This document shows, in pieces, positions 10,976 to 20,000 of a stretch of DNA of 20,000 nucleotides. Source of the DNA: Dictyostelium firmibasis (Eukaryota > Evosea > Eumycetozoa > Dictyosteliales > Dictyosteliaceae). The notes under the pieces are model-generated. The model was not told where the DNA came from. It was given only the letters and a program-made list of their open reading frames with translations, and made no database searches. The stretch spans positions 1,325,001 to 1,345,000 of the forward strand of contig CM069765.1 in NCBI GenBank assembly GCA_036169595.1, given 5' to 3'. A program made the position numbers and the translations under genes. Position 1 is the stretch's first letter; the number at the start of each line of letters is the position of its first letter.

Positions 10976-11420
10976 AAAAAAAAAAAAAAAAAAACAATAA
11001 TTAATATATATATATATATAGTAATGTAATATTACAATTTTAAAAAGAAATTAAAAAATTTTATAAACTATTTTATAATTTAAAAAAGGTATAATAAACT
11101 AACTTTTTTCATTTCAACCACTTTTTTTTTTTTTTTTTACTTTTTTTAATTTAATTTTATTTTTAAAAACACTGAAATTTCAATCAAAAAAAAAAAAAAA
11201 AAAAGTGAATAATTTTAATTTTTAATTCTATTTTTAAAAAATTATAAAAAAAGAAAATAGAATAGAATTAAAAATTTAATATAAATGATAATTAATATTC
11301 TCACTGCATCTTCACCAGGGAGAGATTTTTTTTTATTTTTTTTTTTATTTATTTTTTTTATTATTTTAAATTTTCTAAAAATTGATGGCGAGCAGAAGAT
11401 ATTTATTTTTAATTGCAAAG

Positions 11421-11465
<45 letters not shown>

Positions 11466-12149
11466 AAAATAAAAATAAAATATGAAAGAGTGTATTTTTA
11501 TCTCAAAAAATAAAAATAAAAAAAAAACAAATAGGTAATTTTATCTTTATTTTTAGAGAAAAATGAACCACTCATTCAAGAAAAAAAAAAAAAAAGTTAT
11601 TAACAATAATAAATATTTGTTCTATTATTTATATTTTGTTTTTATTTTTTATTTTATTTTTTTTTGTATTTTTGAAAAAAAAATAAAATAGGTTTATATT
11701 TTTTAAAAAAAAAAAAAAGAAAAAATCAATCAATATATTTAATTAATAATTGTAATTTTTTTAATTTTTTATTTTATTTTATTTTCATTTTTCCAATTTT
11801 TCACAAAATCATACCACACATTTGCTTTTATCGTGCAACCTAAATCTAATTTTCTTTGATTAAAAAATATCCAAAGTAAAATTTTTTTATTTTTTTTTTA
11901 TTTTTTTTTCTTAATCTTCAAAGTTTATCCAAAAAATAAAAAACTAATATTTTTCCTTTTTTTTTTTTTTTTTTCTTTTTTTTTCTTTTATTTTTTTTTT
12001 AATTTTTATTTATCTTTTAATTTTAAAATAAAATTATCCTTATATATATTTGAACTCTATATTAGTACCAACCCTTTATTGTAAAATTCTTATTTTATTT
12101 CCTTATAATTTTTTTTTTTTCCCTATTTTTGTAAATAATAAATAATTAA
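10976..12149. other. AT-rich spacer between thioesterase and YiiX-like genes
   Basis: This 1.17 kb is dominated by A/T homopolymers, including about 50 A around 11420-11463, an (AT)n run at about 11003, and a perfect 16-bp inverted repeat listed separately. A 66-codon open frame at 11285-11485 is K/F-rich with a poly-Lys end and looks like chance. A less AT-rich bit at about 11301-11325 has no recognisable role. Confidence 0.7.
11217..11276. repeat. Perfect 16-bp inverted repeat
   Basis: The left arm AATTTTTAATTCTATT (11217-11232) and the right arm AATAGAATTAAAAATT (11261-11276) are exact reverse complements, separated by 28 bp of A/T-rich DNA. They could form a hairpin or mark a small transposable remnant. 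No target-site duplication is evident to me. It lies about 240 bp after the thioesterase stop. Confidence 0.6.
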
Positions 12150-13519
12150 ATGGGTAATAAGCAATCTACATTAGATACTAAAGCAAAAATTCAAGATGGT
12201 TTATTAACCTTTATTAGTAAGTTTTTTTATTTTATTTTTTTTATTAAAATTTTTTTTTTATTTTTTTTTATTCATTGCAAATTCCCTAATGCAAATTTTT
12301 TTATTTTTTTTATTTTTATTTTTTTTTTTTTATAAATTTTAAAAGTATTGAATTGTGAAAATTCATCAGCATTCCCAGGTTATGACCAAAATCATGAAGA
12401 GGTAATAAAAATACATAGTGGTCATAAATTAACAGTTAGTATTGATTATAATGGTAAAACTGAAAAAGTTTCATGTGACTATTATAAAAATTCAGTCTGG
12501 AATAAAGGTGTCATCCAACATGAATACGTCCAATCAATTAATGAATGCACTATAAAACTTGGTTCAACAAGTACAAAATCACCAAATTATAGAAATTTCG
12601 ATTTTGATTTCAATCAATATGATCAAGGTCAAATCATTAGATTAGAAATTAAAGATGTAAATAGTTCACCCGATAGCGGAGAAACTACAATAGATGGAGC
12701 GGACATTGAACAACCAGGAAATAATTCAGTTATTTTAAATATATTATATACAACAAATTTAAAAACATTGAAAGAATCAAATACAATTATTCAAACTGTA
12801 AATATATTTTTTTAATTTAAATTTAAATTCGTTTTATTAATAATTTTTTATTTTTTATTTTTTTTTTTTAGACAAGAAATTCAAATGACCATTTATCAGT
12901 TATGCAATCATTTGATCATCTTGATAATGGCGATATTATTTTATATTCAGGATCATCACCAATTTCAGAGATAATTAGAGATAGATTTTATAGACCATGG
13001 TCACATGTTGGAGTTGTTATAAAGACATATCCATTTATAAATCATATTAAAGGTCAAGAGTTATCAGAGGAGCCAGTACATTATGTAATTGAAGCGGTTG
13101 GTAAAGAAGGTATTAAAGATCCATTTAGAAAGAATCAAGTATTGACAGGTGTAAATATATTCCCATTGAAAGAACGTATCAAGGAATATGATGGATACAA
13201 TGTACAAGCTATTCGTTTAGCTAAACCATTTACAGAGAGACAAAAAGAGAGATTCCTAACAAACTGTTTCGAATTACATGGCGCTCGTTTACCATTTGAT
13301 GTTTTTCAAGCTGCTATACTCTTATTGGAGAGATTAAAGAAATGGAATTGGGTTAGTGATAAATCTGTTTTCTGTTCAGAACTTGCAACCATCTGTTTAT
13401 TTAGAGCTGGTGTTTTAACTGATTGTGAAAATTATCCTTCAAATACTGATCCTGGTGAAGTCTCTGAATTTCTTTGTTTTAAAGATTCTAAAATTCAATT
13501 TTTAAAATATGATATTTAA
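12150..13519 (+). CDS. N-myristoylated YiiX-like (permuted papain fold) amidase/peptidase-like protein
   Basis: There are three exons, 12150-12216, 12346-12797 and 12872-13519, joined through GT...AG introns of 129 and 74 bp, giving 388 residues. The start MGNKQST fits an N-myristoylation signal (Gly2, Ser6), suggesting membrane attachment. Residues 24-173 form a beta-rich domain I do not recognise for certain; alternating hydrophobic strands and EVIKIHSGHKLTVSID suggest a C2-like fold. Residues 184-388 match the circularly permuted papain-like family that includes bacterial YiiX/YaeF and poxvirus G6. The core starts with LDNGDIILYSG, then has His218 in WSHVGVVI, Glu247 in VIEA and Cys341 in FCSELA. 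These are the expected His, polar and Cys catalytic positions, so the enzyme appears active. Substrate is unknown; members are proposed to cleave amide bonds in peptides or lipids. No signal peptide or membrane span is seen. Confidence 0.82.
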
Positions 13520-13557
13520 ATAAAAATAATAATAATAATAATTTTTTTTTGGCCTCC

Positions 13558-13588
<31 letters not shown>

Positions 13589-13595
13589 TGCATTT

Positions 13596-13636
13596 GTATA
13601 TACAATAATATTTTACGTATATACAATAATATTTTA
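13596..13636. repeat. Tandem 20-bp direct repeat
   Basis: The 20-mer gtatatacaataatatttta occurs twice without mismatch (13596-13615 and 13617-13636), separated by a single C. It is a non-microsatellite duplication just downstream of the YiiX-like gene, possibly in its 3' UTR. Confidence 0.9.
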
Positions 13637-14329
13637 AATCATTCATTTTTTTTTTTTTTTATTTTTTTTTTTTTTTCATTATTATAAACAAAATTTTAAT
13701 AGAAAAACAAATAGTTTTAGATTTTTATAACCATAGTTATTACTTTTTTAAAATATGAATGTAGTTGATTATTCTATTAATAATTTTTCATTTTTCCATT
13801 TTTAGTAATGAATGTGGTTTTTGATTAAAACTAATTTCGTTTAAAAATAGACGTTGCCAGTGTTTTTTCTGATAACGCAACCATTTTACATTAAAAGTGG
13901 GAAAAAAAAAAAAAAGCAAAAAAAAAATAAAAAAAAAATTAAAAAAAAAAACAAAAAATTTAATTTAAAAAATAAAAAAAAAAAAAATTTAATTAATGAA
14001 TTCATTTGATTTACAAAAAAAAAAACACATACGAAAATTATAATAAACAATATTTTTTTTTTTTTTTTCATATACATTTTTTTTTATTATTTTTTTTTAA
14101 AATCTAAAACCTCTTAATAAAAATAATTTAATAATAAATAAATAAATAAAAAAAAATAAAAAAAATAATAATAATAAAAAAATAAATTAATTGAAACAAA
14201 AAAAAAAACAGTAGAAAAAAAAAAAAAATTTGAATAATATTTTTTTTTATTTATTTTAATAATAAAATAAATAAACAATTATATAAAGATATAAAAAAAA
14301 ATATAAAGAAAGATATAAAGATTGTAAGA

Positions 14330-14343
14330 AAGAAAGAAATAAA

Positions 14344-14373
<30 letters not shown>
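14330..14373 (+). repeat. (GAAA)n purine tract in the patatin leader
   Basis: GAAA tetranucleotide repeats with some AAAT variants lie 45-85 bp upstream of the ATG at 14415, so they are probably in the 5' UTR. Confidence 0.8.
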
Positions 14374-14374
<1 letters not shown>

Positions 14375-14414
14375 TAAATAAATAAAGAAATAAATTAATA
14401 AATAAATTAATAAT

Positions 14415-17400
14415 ATGATTAATGAATTTATTAGAGTGAATGGTAAAAATGGACAATTATTTATAACTATTGGAAAATTTATATCATTACAAGTCCAACC
14501 ATGGATGGCAATGATGATAGGTGTATTTTTAATAATCGCAGTATTTAGAGTTTATGAATATATATCAACAGGAGAATGGAGGAATAGAAATAATCCAAAT
14601 TTAAAGAGACGTAAAGATAGCATTGGTGATCCATTATTAATGATTAGACAAATGATCAATACGAAGCCAAAGAGATTCAATGATATTTTCCCAGAAGAAT
14701 TAAAAGAATTGGCAAAGAGAAGAGTAAATGTACTAAAAGAGAAGGACCCATTTAAAATCTCTAAACTTTTTCCAGCATATGCTCTATTAAACTCTTCAAA
14801 GAGTTCGTTTAGAAAATCAAATCTTGCAAACTCAACTTCTTCAACACCACCTCTAGCAAATAAAAAATCAAAAAAATCTCAAGTTGTATTTCATACTCCA
14901 CAACCCTTAAATACAAGTTCAATAATAAATGAACCTTCACCATTATTCCTTTCGCCAAATAATATTGGTTCCGATAATGATACAATTGCCACAATTTCTT
15001 CAAATGAAATTAAAGAATTAAATAATACAAATCCAAATAATAATGTTAATCCTCAAATCAAAAATAATAACAACAACAACAACAATAATAATAGTGGCGG
15101 TAGTGGTGATTTTAATAAATTAAATTATAATGCCACCCAGTTTAAAATTAATAGTAGTGTTGGTATTGGTAATGTTAATAATATACCAGAAACTTATGAT
15201 GATGGTAATAGTAATAAAAAAGAAGATGGAGTTGATGAAAAAGTAAATAAAGATGAATTATTACCAAGTCCACAATCATTACGTAGTACTTGGAATGGTG
15301 CATCGAATATAAATTTATCGACAGCGGGAGGTAGTAGTGGTGGTGTTACAACTTTAAATGAATTACCATTTATTGAGGATTATACAGATGAGGAGGATGA
15401 AATTTTAGATTCAGCTTCAACATTATCAGGTATTAGTAAAAAGAGTGATGTTACAAATACAACTACAACATCTTCAAGTACAGCAGGAACTACAGTAACA
15501 TCATCGACATCGACATCATATTCAACAATGCATAATATTGGATACAATCAAAAGGTGACACCATCAGTTAGTTTTGGATTGGTTGGGTTGGCATTATCAG
15601 GTGGTGGAATTAGATCGGCAACATTTAATTTAGGATTACTTCAAGCATTATCAAAACATAAATTATTTAAAAAGATTGATTATCTATCGACAGTTTCAGG
15701 TGGTGGATTCATTGGTTCTTGTCTAATATCATTGTTGAGTGAAGGTACTTATACCACCGAGTGGAATAATTTCCCATTTCATTATGGTAGAGGATTGAAA
15801 GAAGGTACACCACTAACTCATCTAAGAAATAGTGCAAACTATTTGGCGAATGGTATATTCGAGTTCCTTTTATTTCCAGTATTGATTTTACGTGGTATTG
15901 TTTTGAATCTAATTTCAATATTTCCATTTGTTTGGGCATTGTTATTGTTTGAAAGATATGTTCCCGTTCAATTTGGTGAAGGTTATCATGTATCACTAAG
16001 AATTGGTTGGAATCTATTAATTCATATAATCATTTTCCCAATTATTTCTAGACCCAAAGTTACGATACCAGTATTGGTTGGTTTCATATTTTTCTATTAT
16101 GGTGAACTCTCAAAGTATTTCTCAAAGATTTCTAATATTGACTTGGGAATATCGATAATTTTACATCTATATTTAAATTTTCCAATGTTATTCAAAAAGG
16201 AAGGTAGTAAAGTATGGTATGATAGATCATTTGGTTGGCTATTTATTGTATTGATTGCAGGTGCATTCGTTGAATCATTACCTTTGATAGAGGTGGTTTA
16301 TACTTATTATTTTGGTGGTTCAAGTTCAACATCATTTAGAGTTTATCCTTTGATATCATTGTTTGCATTGATATTGGCCGATTCATTAGCATTCACCCTT
16401 TTAACCAATCCAAAACTTTCACCTTGGAAACGTTTAGTATTTCATATTATTGTAAGTGTAATTGGTCCAATTCTATTGATATTAACTTATTTGGAATTAA
16501 GTGTATGGTTAGACTCTAGTAGTCCATTATTTGGTGTTGGAAATGGTATGTGTTTTTTCATATCTTTATTAAGTTTCTTTAGTTTAGATATAAATGAAAC
16601 GTCGATGCATAAATATTATCGTGACCGTCTTAGTAAAGCCTATATGTTTAGCATTAAGAACGGTAGATTTAGACCATACGGTGGAGAGAAAATATCAAGG
16701 TTAAATAGAAGATCCGTAGCACCATACCTTTTGGTTAACACCACTTTGAACTCTGTTAGTAATAGTGACGGATTAGAGTTACCAAATTCCCGTGGCTCCG
16801 ATTTTTTTATTTTCTCCCAACATTATTGTGGCTCAGAATCAAGTGGATATAGATCCACTGAACAAATGGAACGTCTGGATAGGAGGTTGGATTTGGCTAC
16901 CGCTGTCTCTATATCTGGTGCTGCTGTTGGTACGAAAATGGGTACAGCCACAATACCAACATTGGTTATGTCATTGGGTATTTTAAATATTAGATTGGGA
17001 TATTGGTTACCAAATCCATTGGGTATATTCCTTAGTCATCCAATATTGGGTAGAGTATTCTATGGTGGTTTCGCATGCTATCATTTGGTAAAAGAATTTG
17101 GTTGGACTCCAATGACAAGTAAAGATTGGTGCATAAATCTAAGTGATGGTGGTCACATTGAAAATTTAGGTGCATATGAATTAATTAAACGTCGTTGTAA
17201 ATTCATTATTATCAGCGACTCTGAAGCTGATCCAGATATGACTTTCCCATCAATGGCACAATTAATGAGATTGGTTAGAATTGATTTTGGAATAAATATT
17301 CAAATTAATTTAGATGATATTAGAAGATCACCAACAACAGGTTATAGTAAAAAGCATTGGACCGTTGGTAAAATTATTTATCAAAAAAAGAAAAGTGGTT

Positions 17401-18013
17401 TTTCACACGATACTCAGTATAGTTATCATCATGGCGATGGTGGTGATAGTGGTAAAGGTGGCGTTAGTAGTAATAACTATGGTAATAATGATGCTAGTGG
17501 TAAAGGTGGCGGTGTTGGTGGTAAAGGTGGTAATAATTCATTCGAAAACGACCCACCATCAGGGGAAGTGGGTTATATACTTTATATTAAATCATCATTA
17601 ACTGGTGATGAAGATGAAATTATTAAAGAATATCAATCTCAACACCCATCATTCCCTCATGAATCAACAACTGATCAATTCTTTACAGAAGCTCAATTTG
17701 AATCTTATAGAAGTTTGGGTTATCATATTGGCGGATCTTCTTTGTTTGGCCCAAAATATAATCGTTTATTCGATGGTGAGAATTTACAAGACTTTTTTGA
17801 AAAAATTTACCTATCTTGTAATGGTGAATTACCACATGTAAATATTAAAATTAATTATTATTTTTTATTTCATAGATCGTACATATTAAAATTTGTTTTT
17901 TTTTATTTAAGGGATGGAAGGAAAAAACTGACCCAGTTGGTACAAAATATTTTGTTCAAGAGGAGCATAATAAACAAACTTTTATGGATCCAAGAATAAA
18001 TAAAAAAGTTTAA
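14415..18013 (+). CDS. Polytopic patatin-like phospholipase with C-terminal WW domain
   Basis: A likely lipid acyl hydrolase in a membrane. Exon 1 is 14415-17837 and exon 2 is 17912-18013; the 74-bp GT...AG intron is phase 0, giving 1174 residues. There is an N-terminal hydrophobic segment at about 26-50, then a Ser/Thr/Asn-rich linker to about 380. The patatin core starts at about 388: GLALSGGGIRS carries the oxyanion Gly-rich loop (396-398), and the nucleophile is Ser428 in STVSGGGFIG. The acid is Asp911 in NLSDGGHIENLG. Some 480 residues separate Ser and Asp, against about 140 in classical patatin; the insert holds seven or more hydrophobic segments (about 480-726). A Gly/Ser/Asn loop lies at about 1007-1045. 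The last exon completes a WW domain (1139-1169: LPHGWKEKTDPVG...MDPR), with the second Trp replaced by Phe1165. Core motifs resemble large bacterial patatin-like proteins. Without splicing the frame would run to 17999 with a nonsense tail. Confidence 0.9.
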
Positions 18014-18056
18014 ACTATAACAAGTTTAAAATAATTAAATTATTAAAGTCCAAATA

Positions 18057-18102
18057 GTAATAATAATAATATTAATAATAATAATAATAATAATAATAAA
18101 AA

Positions 18103-18182
<80 letters not shown>
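18057..18182. repeat. (TAA)n microsatellite downstream of the patatin gene
   Basis: About 126 bp of TAA/AAT triplets, with short interruptions near 18071 and 18098-18104, starts 44 bp after the patatin stop and so probably lies in its 3' UTR. Confidence 0.92.
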
Positions 18183-18536
18183 TGCAAAGTATATTATTTT
18201 AAAATAAATATCATCTAATTGTTTTTCTATTTTAATATTTTTTATTTTTGCTGTGGTTGTTAAATTTTATTTTGCAGATGGTAAAATTTTTTAAAGAGTT
18301 TCATTTCTCTATTTTTGAATTTGAATAAAGAAATTTAAATTTTTAATATACCACAACATCTTCCTTTTTTTGAAAATATGTAAGGTAGGATACCCGAAAA
18401 TTTGTTTCCACTTTTTAATATTTATATTTAAAACACGAGGAAATTTAAAGTAAAGTAAAACGAATATAAATAATTTTAAATTTTAAATTTCCAAATTGAA
18501 TATTTAAAAATATATATAAATTATTACTTAAATTAC

Positions 18537-18584
18537 CACACACACACACACACCCACACCCACACCCACACCCATAAATAACCC
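18537..18584. repeat. (CA)n followed by (CCCACA)n tract
   Basis: CA dinucleotides (18537-18552) change to CCCACA hexamers: four CCC runs at 18553, 18559, 18565 and 18571, each separated by ACA. The minus strand therefore reads GGG four times with 3-nt TGT loops, a textbook G-quadruplex pattern. A fifth CCC lies at 18582. Confidence 0.9.
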
Positions 18585-18910
18585 AAAAAAAAATAACATA
18601 CCACAAATCAATCAATATTTGGTTAAAATAAAATTCTTACATATATAATTTATACAAAAAATATATCACATTATAATTATCTTACATTGAATCAAACATT
18701 ACAACAATTAAATATTGATTTGTTTTTATAAAAAGTTTTGATTATTTTTTTTTTAATATTTTTTCAAAAAAGTATTGATTCATTATTGAAAGAGTGTGAT
18801 CAAAATTATTTTTTTCTCTTATTTCAAAAATGAAAGATCGAATTATTTACACACCCTTTCATATATCACTCAAAAGTATTGTTAAAACAAAAAAGAATCA
18901 GGAAATTTAG

Positions 18911-18990
18911 AAAAAATAAAAAATAAAAAATAAAAAATAAAAAATAAAATATAAAAAATAAAAAAATAAAAAATAAAAAATAAAATAAAA
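18911..18990. repeat. Tandem A6T array
   Basis: Five exact copies of a 7-bp AAAAAAT unit (18911-18945) are followed by shorter and longer variants to about 18990. This phased A-tract arrangement is intergenic. Confidence 0.8.
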
Positions 18991-19176
18991 TTTAAAAATT
19001 TTAATATAAATAAGAAATAAAATAATAAAAACTAATTATCTATTTGCATCATAATTTTCTTTTAAAAAAAAAAAAAAAAACTAATTATTAATTATTTTTT
19101 AGTACTAGATTTTGTGTGGGTATTATTTAATTTTTTATAGTGACAAAAAATAATATTATTTCCTTTTCCTGCATAA

Positions 19177-19203
19177 TTAAACAATTCACACCGGATTGTT
19201 TAA
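19177..19203. promoter_or_regulatory. 9-bp inverted repeat with GC-rich spacer
   Basis: TTAAACAAT (19177-19185) and ATTGTTTAA (19195-19203) are exact reverse complements around a 9-nt GC-rich spacer TCACACCGG. Each arm contains a TAAACAA-type core like a forkhead binding site. It lies about 510 bp upstream of the transporter start. A regulatory role is inference only. Confidence 0.35.
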
Positions 19204-19710
19204 ACTTATTTACTATTTGTTAATCATAAAAAACAAAAATACACTAATATTAATTTTTAGGTATGTGTGTGTTTGAATGCAATGGTATCATTGGCAATTA
19301 TAACAAATTCTTTAAAACCAAAAAAAATATTAAAAAAAAAAATAATTTAAAAAAATCAATCTGTTTAAAAATTTTATATTTTTTATATTTTTTTTAATTT
19401 TATAAATAATAATTATAAAAACCAATTTTAATCATTATACTATTTTATTCATTTTTTTCTATAAAAATATTAAAAAAAAAAAAAAAAACATTTAAAATTA
19501 TTATTTTTATTATTTTAGAAAAAAACAATTAATATTAATATAATTAAAATAATAAAAAAAAAAAAGAACTTTAAATAAAAAAAAAAAATAAAAAAGTAAA
19601 ATTACATTATATTCTTTAATATACAAGTTTTTATATAGAGTATAGAATAATAAAATCGTATCACAACAACAGAACTTGATAGTCTTATAAGTAGCAATTG
19701 ATTAATAAGA

Positions 19711-20000
19711 ATGCCTGAAATAATAAAGAGCATTTCCACTAAAACTTGGTTAGTAGTGACACAAAGTTGTTTAGGTGGTTTAATATTTGGATATGCAACA
19801 GGTATAATTGTAGGTGCAAGAGGTCCAATAGCCGAGAAATTCGGTGCATCTATTCCATTACAAGGTGTAATTGTATGTAGCATATTATTAGGAGCATTGA
19901 TTGGTTCATTTGCAGGTGGTTTTGCCGCTGATAGATTCGGAAGAAAACCATTACTTTTATTCACTTCCATAACAACAATTGCTGGTGCCATAGGTTCCGG
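19711..20000 (+). CDS. Sugar-porter-type major facilitator transporter (3' part outside window)
   Basis: The first 96 codons of an MFS transporter run off the right edge with no intron so far. ATG at 19711 is the first in-frame start after AT-rich leader and is followed by MPEIIKSIS. TM1 (about 13-36) carries LGGLIFGYATGIIVGA, the sugar-porter pattern GxxFGYxxGxxxGA. TM2 (about 50-70) is followed by the MFS loop motif GGFAADRFGRKP at 69-80, with the conserved Asp74 and RFGR. TM3 then begins. This fits a hexose- or inositol-type porter, but the substrate cannot be inferred from this part. The TM1 position that is Asp in proton-coupled porters such as E. coli XylE (Asp27) is Ala29 here. Confidence 0.85.
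   Translation, partial: MPEIIKSISTKTWLVVTQSCLGGLIFGYATGIIVGARGPIAEKFGASIPLQGVIVCSILLGALIGSFAGGFAADRFGRKPLLLFTSITTIAGAIGS

Larger units (their letters stand above)
13520..14414. other. Spacer upstream of the patatin gene
   Basis: This 895-bp spacer carries a 20-bp tandem direct repeat (13596-13636), a less AT-rich block around 13845-13890 with a potential hairpin, and long A/T homopolymers. The last 130 bp are almost purely A/G/T with GAAA repeats that run into the patatin leader. No gene is supported; K/F-rich open frames on the minus strand are artefacts of poly(A)/(T). Confidence 0.65.
18014..19710. other. Spacer between patatin and sugar-porter genes
   Basis: This 1.7 kb begins with the patatin 3' UTR and a TAA microsatellite. 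It then holds AT-rich DNA with a (CA)n/(CCCACA)n tract, an A6T array, a 9-bp inverted repeat at 19177-19203 and the promoter of the transporter gene. I see no coding region or tRNA-like sequence. Confidence 0.65.

Noticed and set aside
11285-11485. 66-codon open frame in the spacer after the thioesterase gene
   Set aside because: Phe- and Lys-rich, ending in poly-Lys from a long A tract, with no recognisable motif and no neighbouring exon.
13886-14077. Minus-strand open frame upstream of the patatin gene
   Set aside because: Almost entirely Lys/Phe/Leu from A/T homopolymers.
17314-17841. Plus-strand open frames overlapping the patatin gene in another frame
   Set aside because: Shadows of the Gly/Ser/Asn-rich patatin coding sequence, which has clear family motifs in its own frame.
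18541-18573. Telomere-like or centromere-like repeat
   Set aside because: The CCCACA tract is only about four units long and is flanked by ordinary single-copy spacer and genes, so it is an interstitial simple repeat.

Overview
The window is nuclear DNA from a social amoeba, almost certainly Dictyostelium discoideum or a very close relative. The evidence is extreme A+T content outside genes, long poly(A)/poly(T) tracts, AAT/TTA microsatellites, Asn- and Gln-rich stretches inside proteins, codons ending in A or T, and short AT-rich GT...AG introns of about 70-230 bp. I see no tRNA, rRNA, CRISPR array or recognisable retroelement.

Layout. At the left edge is the 3' part of a PEX13 peroxisomal import gene (+, 2-1604). 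Next is a GOT1 Golgi transport gene (+, 1992-2737), convergent with a DNL-type zinc-finger protein of the mitochondrial Hep1/Zim17 family (-, 2909-3664). A Rac-type small GTPase follows (-, 4076-4737). It is divergent, across a 1.8 kb repeat-rich spacer, from an oligopeptidase B-like serine peptidase (+, 6503-9305). Four more plus-strand genes follow: a palmitoyl-protein thioesterase (10002-10975), a probably myristoylated YiiX-like permuted-papain protein (12150-13519), a large polytopic patatin-like protein ending in a WW domain (14415-18013), and the first 96 codons of a sugar-porter-type major facilitator (19711 to the right edge).

Two gene models depend on tiny first exons that a longest-ORF reading misses. 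The Rac gene gains a 16-nt first exon that restores exact Rac residue numbering (G12, T35, Q61). GOT1 gains a 19-nt first exon, which places the large (TTA)n microsatellite inside its first intron. The patatin gene has a 33-codon last exon that completes a WW domain across the splice junction.

The genes do not form an obvious operon-like system, and neighbours in this kind of genome are usually unrelated. Three consecutive plus-strand genes (thioesterase, YiiX-like protein, patatin) belong to families that act on acyl or lipid bonds, but a shared pathway is only a guess. The most unusual products are the patatin protein, with a multi-span membrane block between its catalytic Ser and Asp plus a WW tail, and the myristoylated YiiX-like protein. 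The spacers hold mostly homopolymers and microsatellites, a G-quadruplex-capable repeat, some short inverted repeats and one coding-like island of unknown origin.
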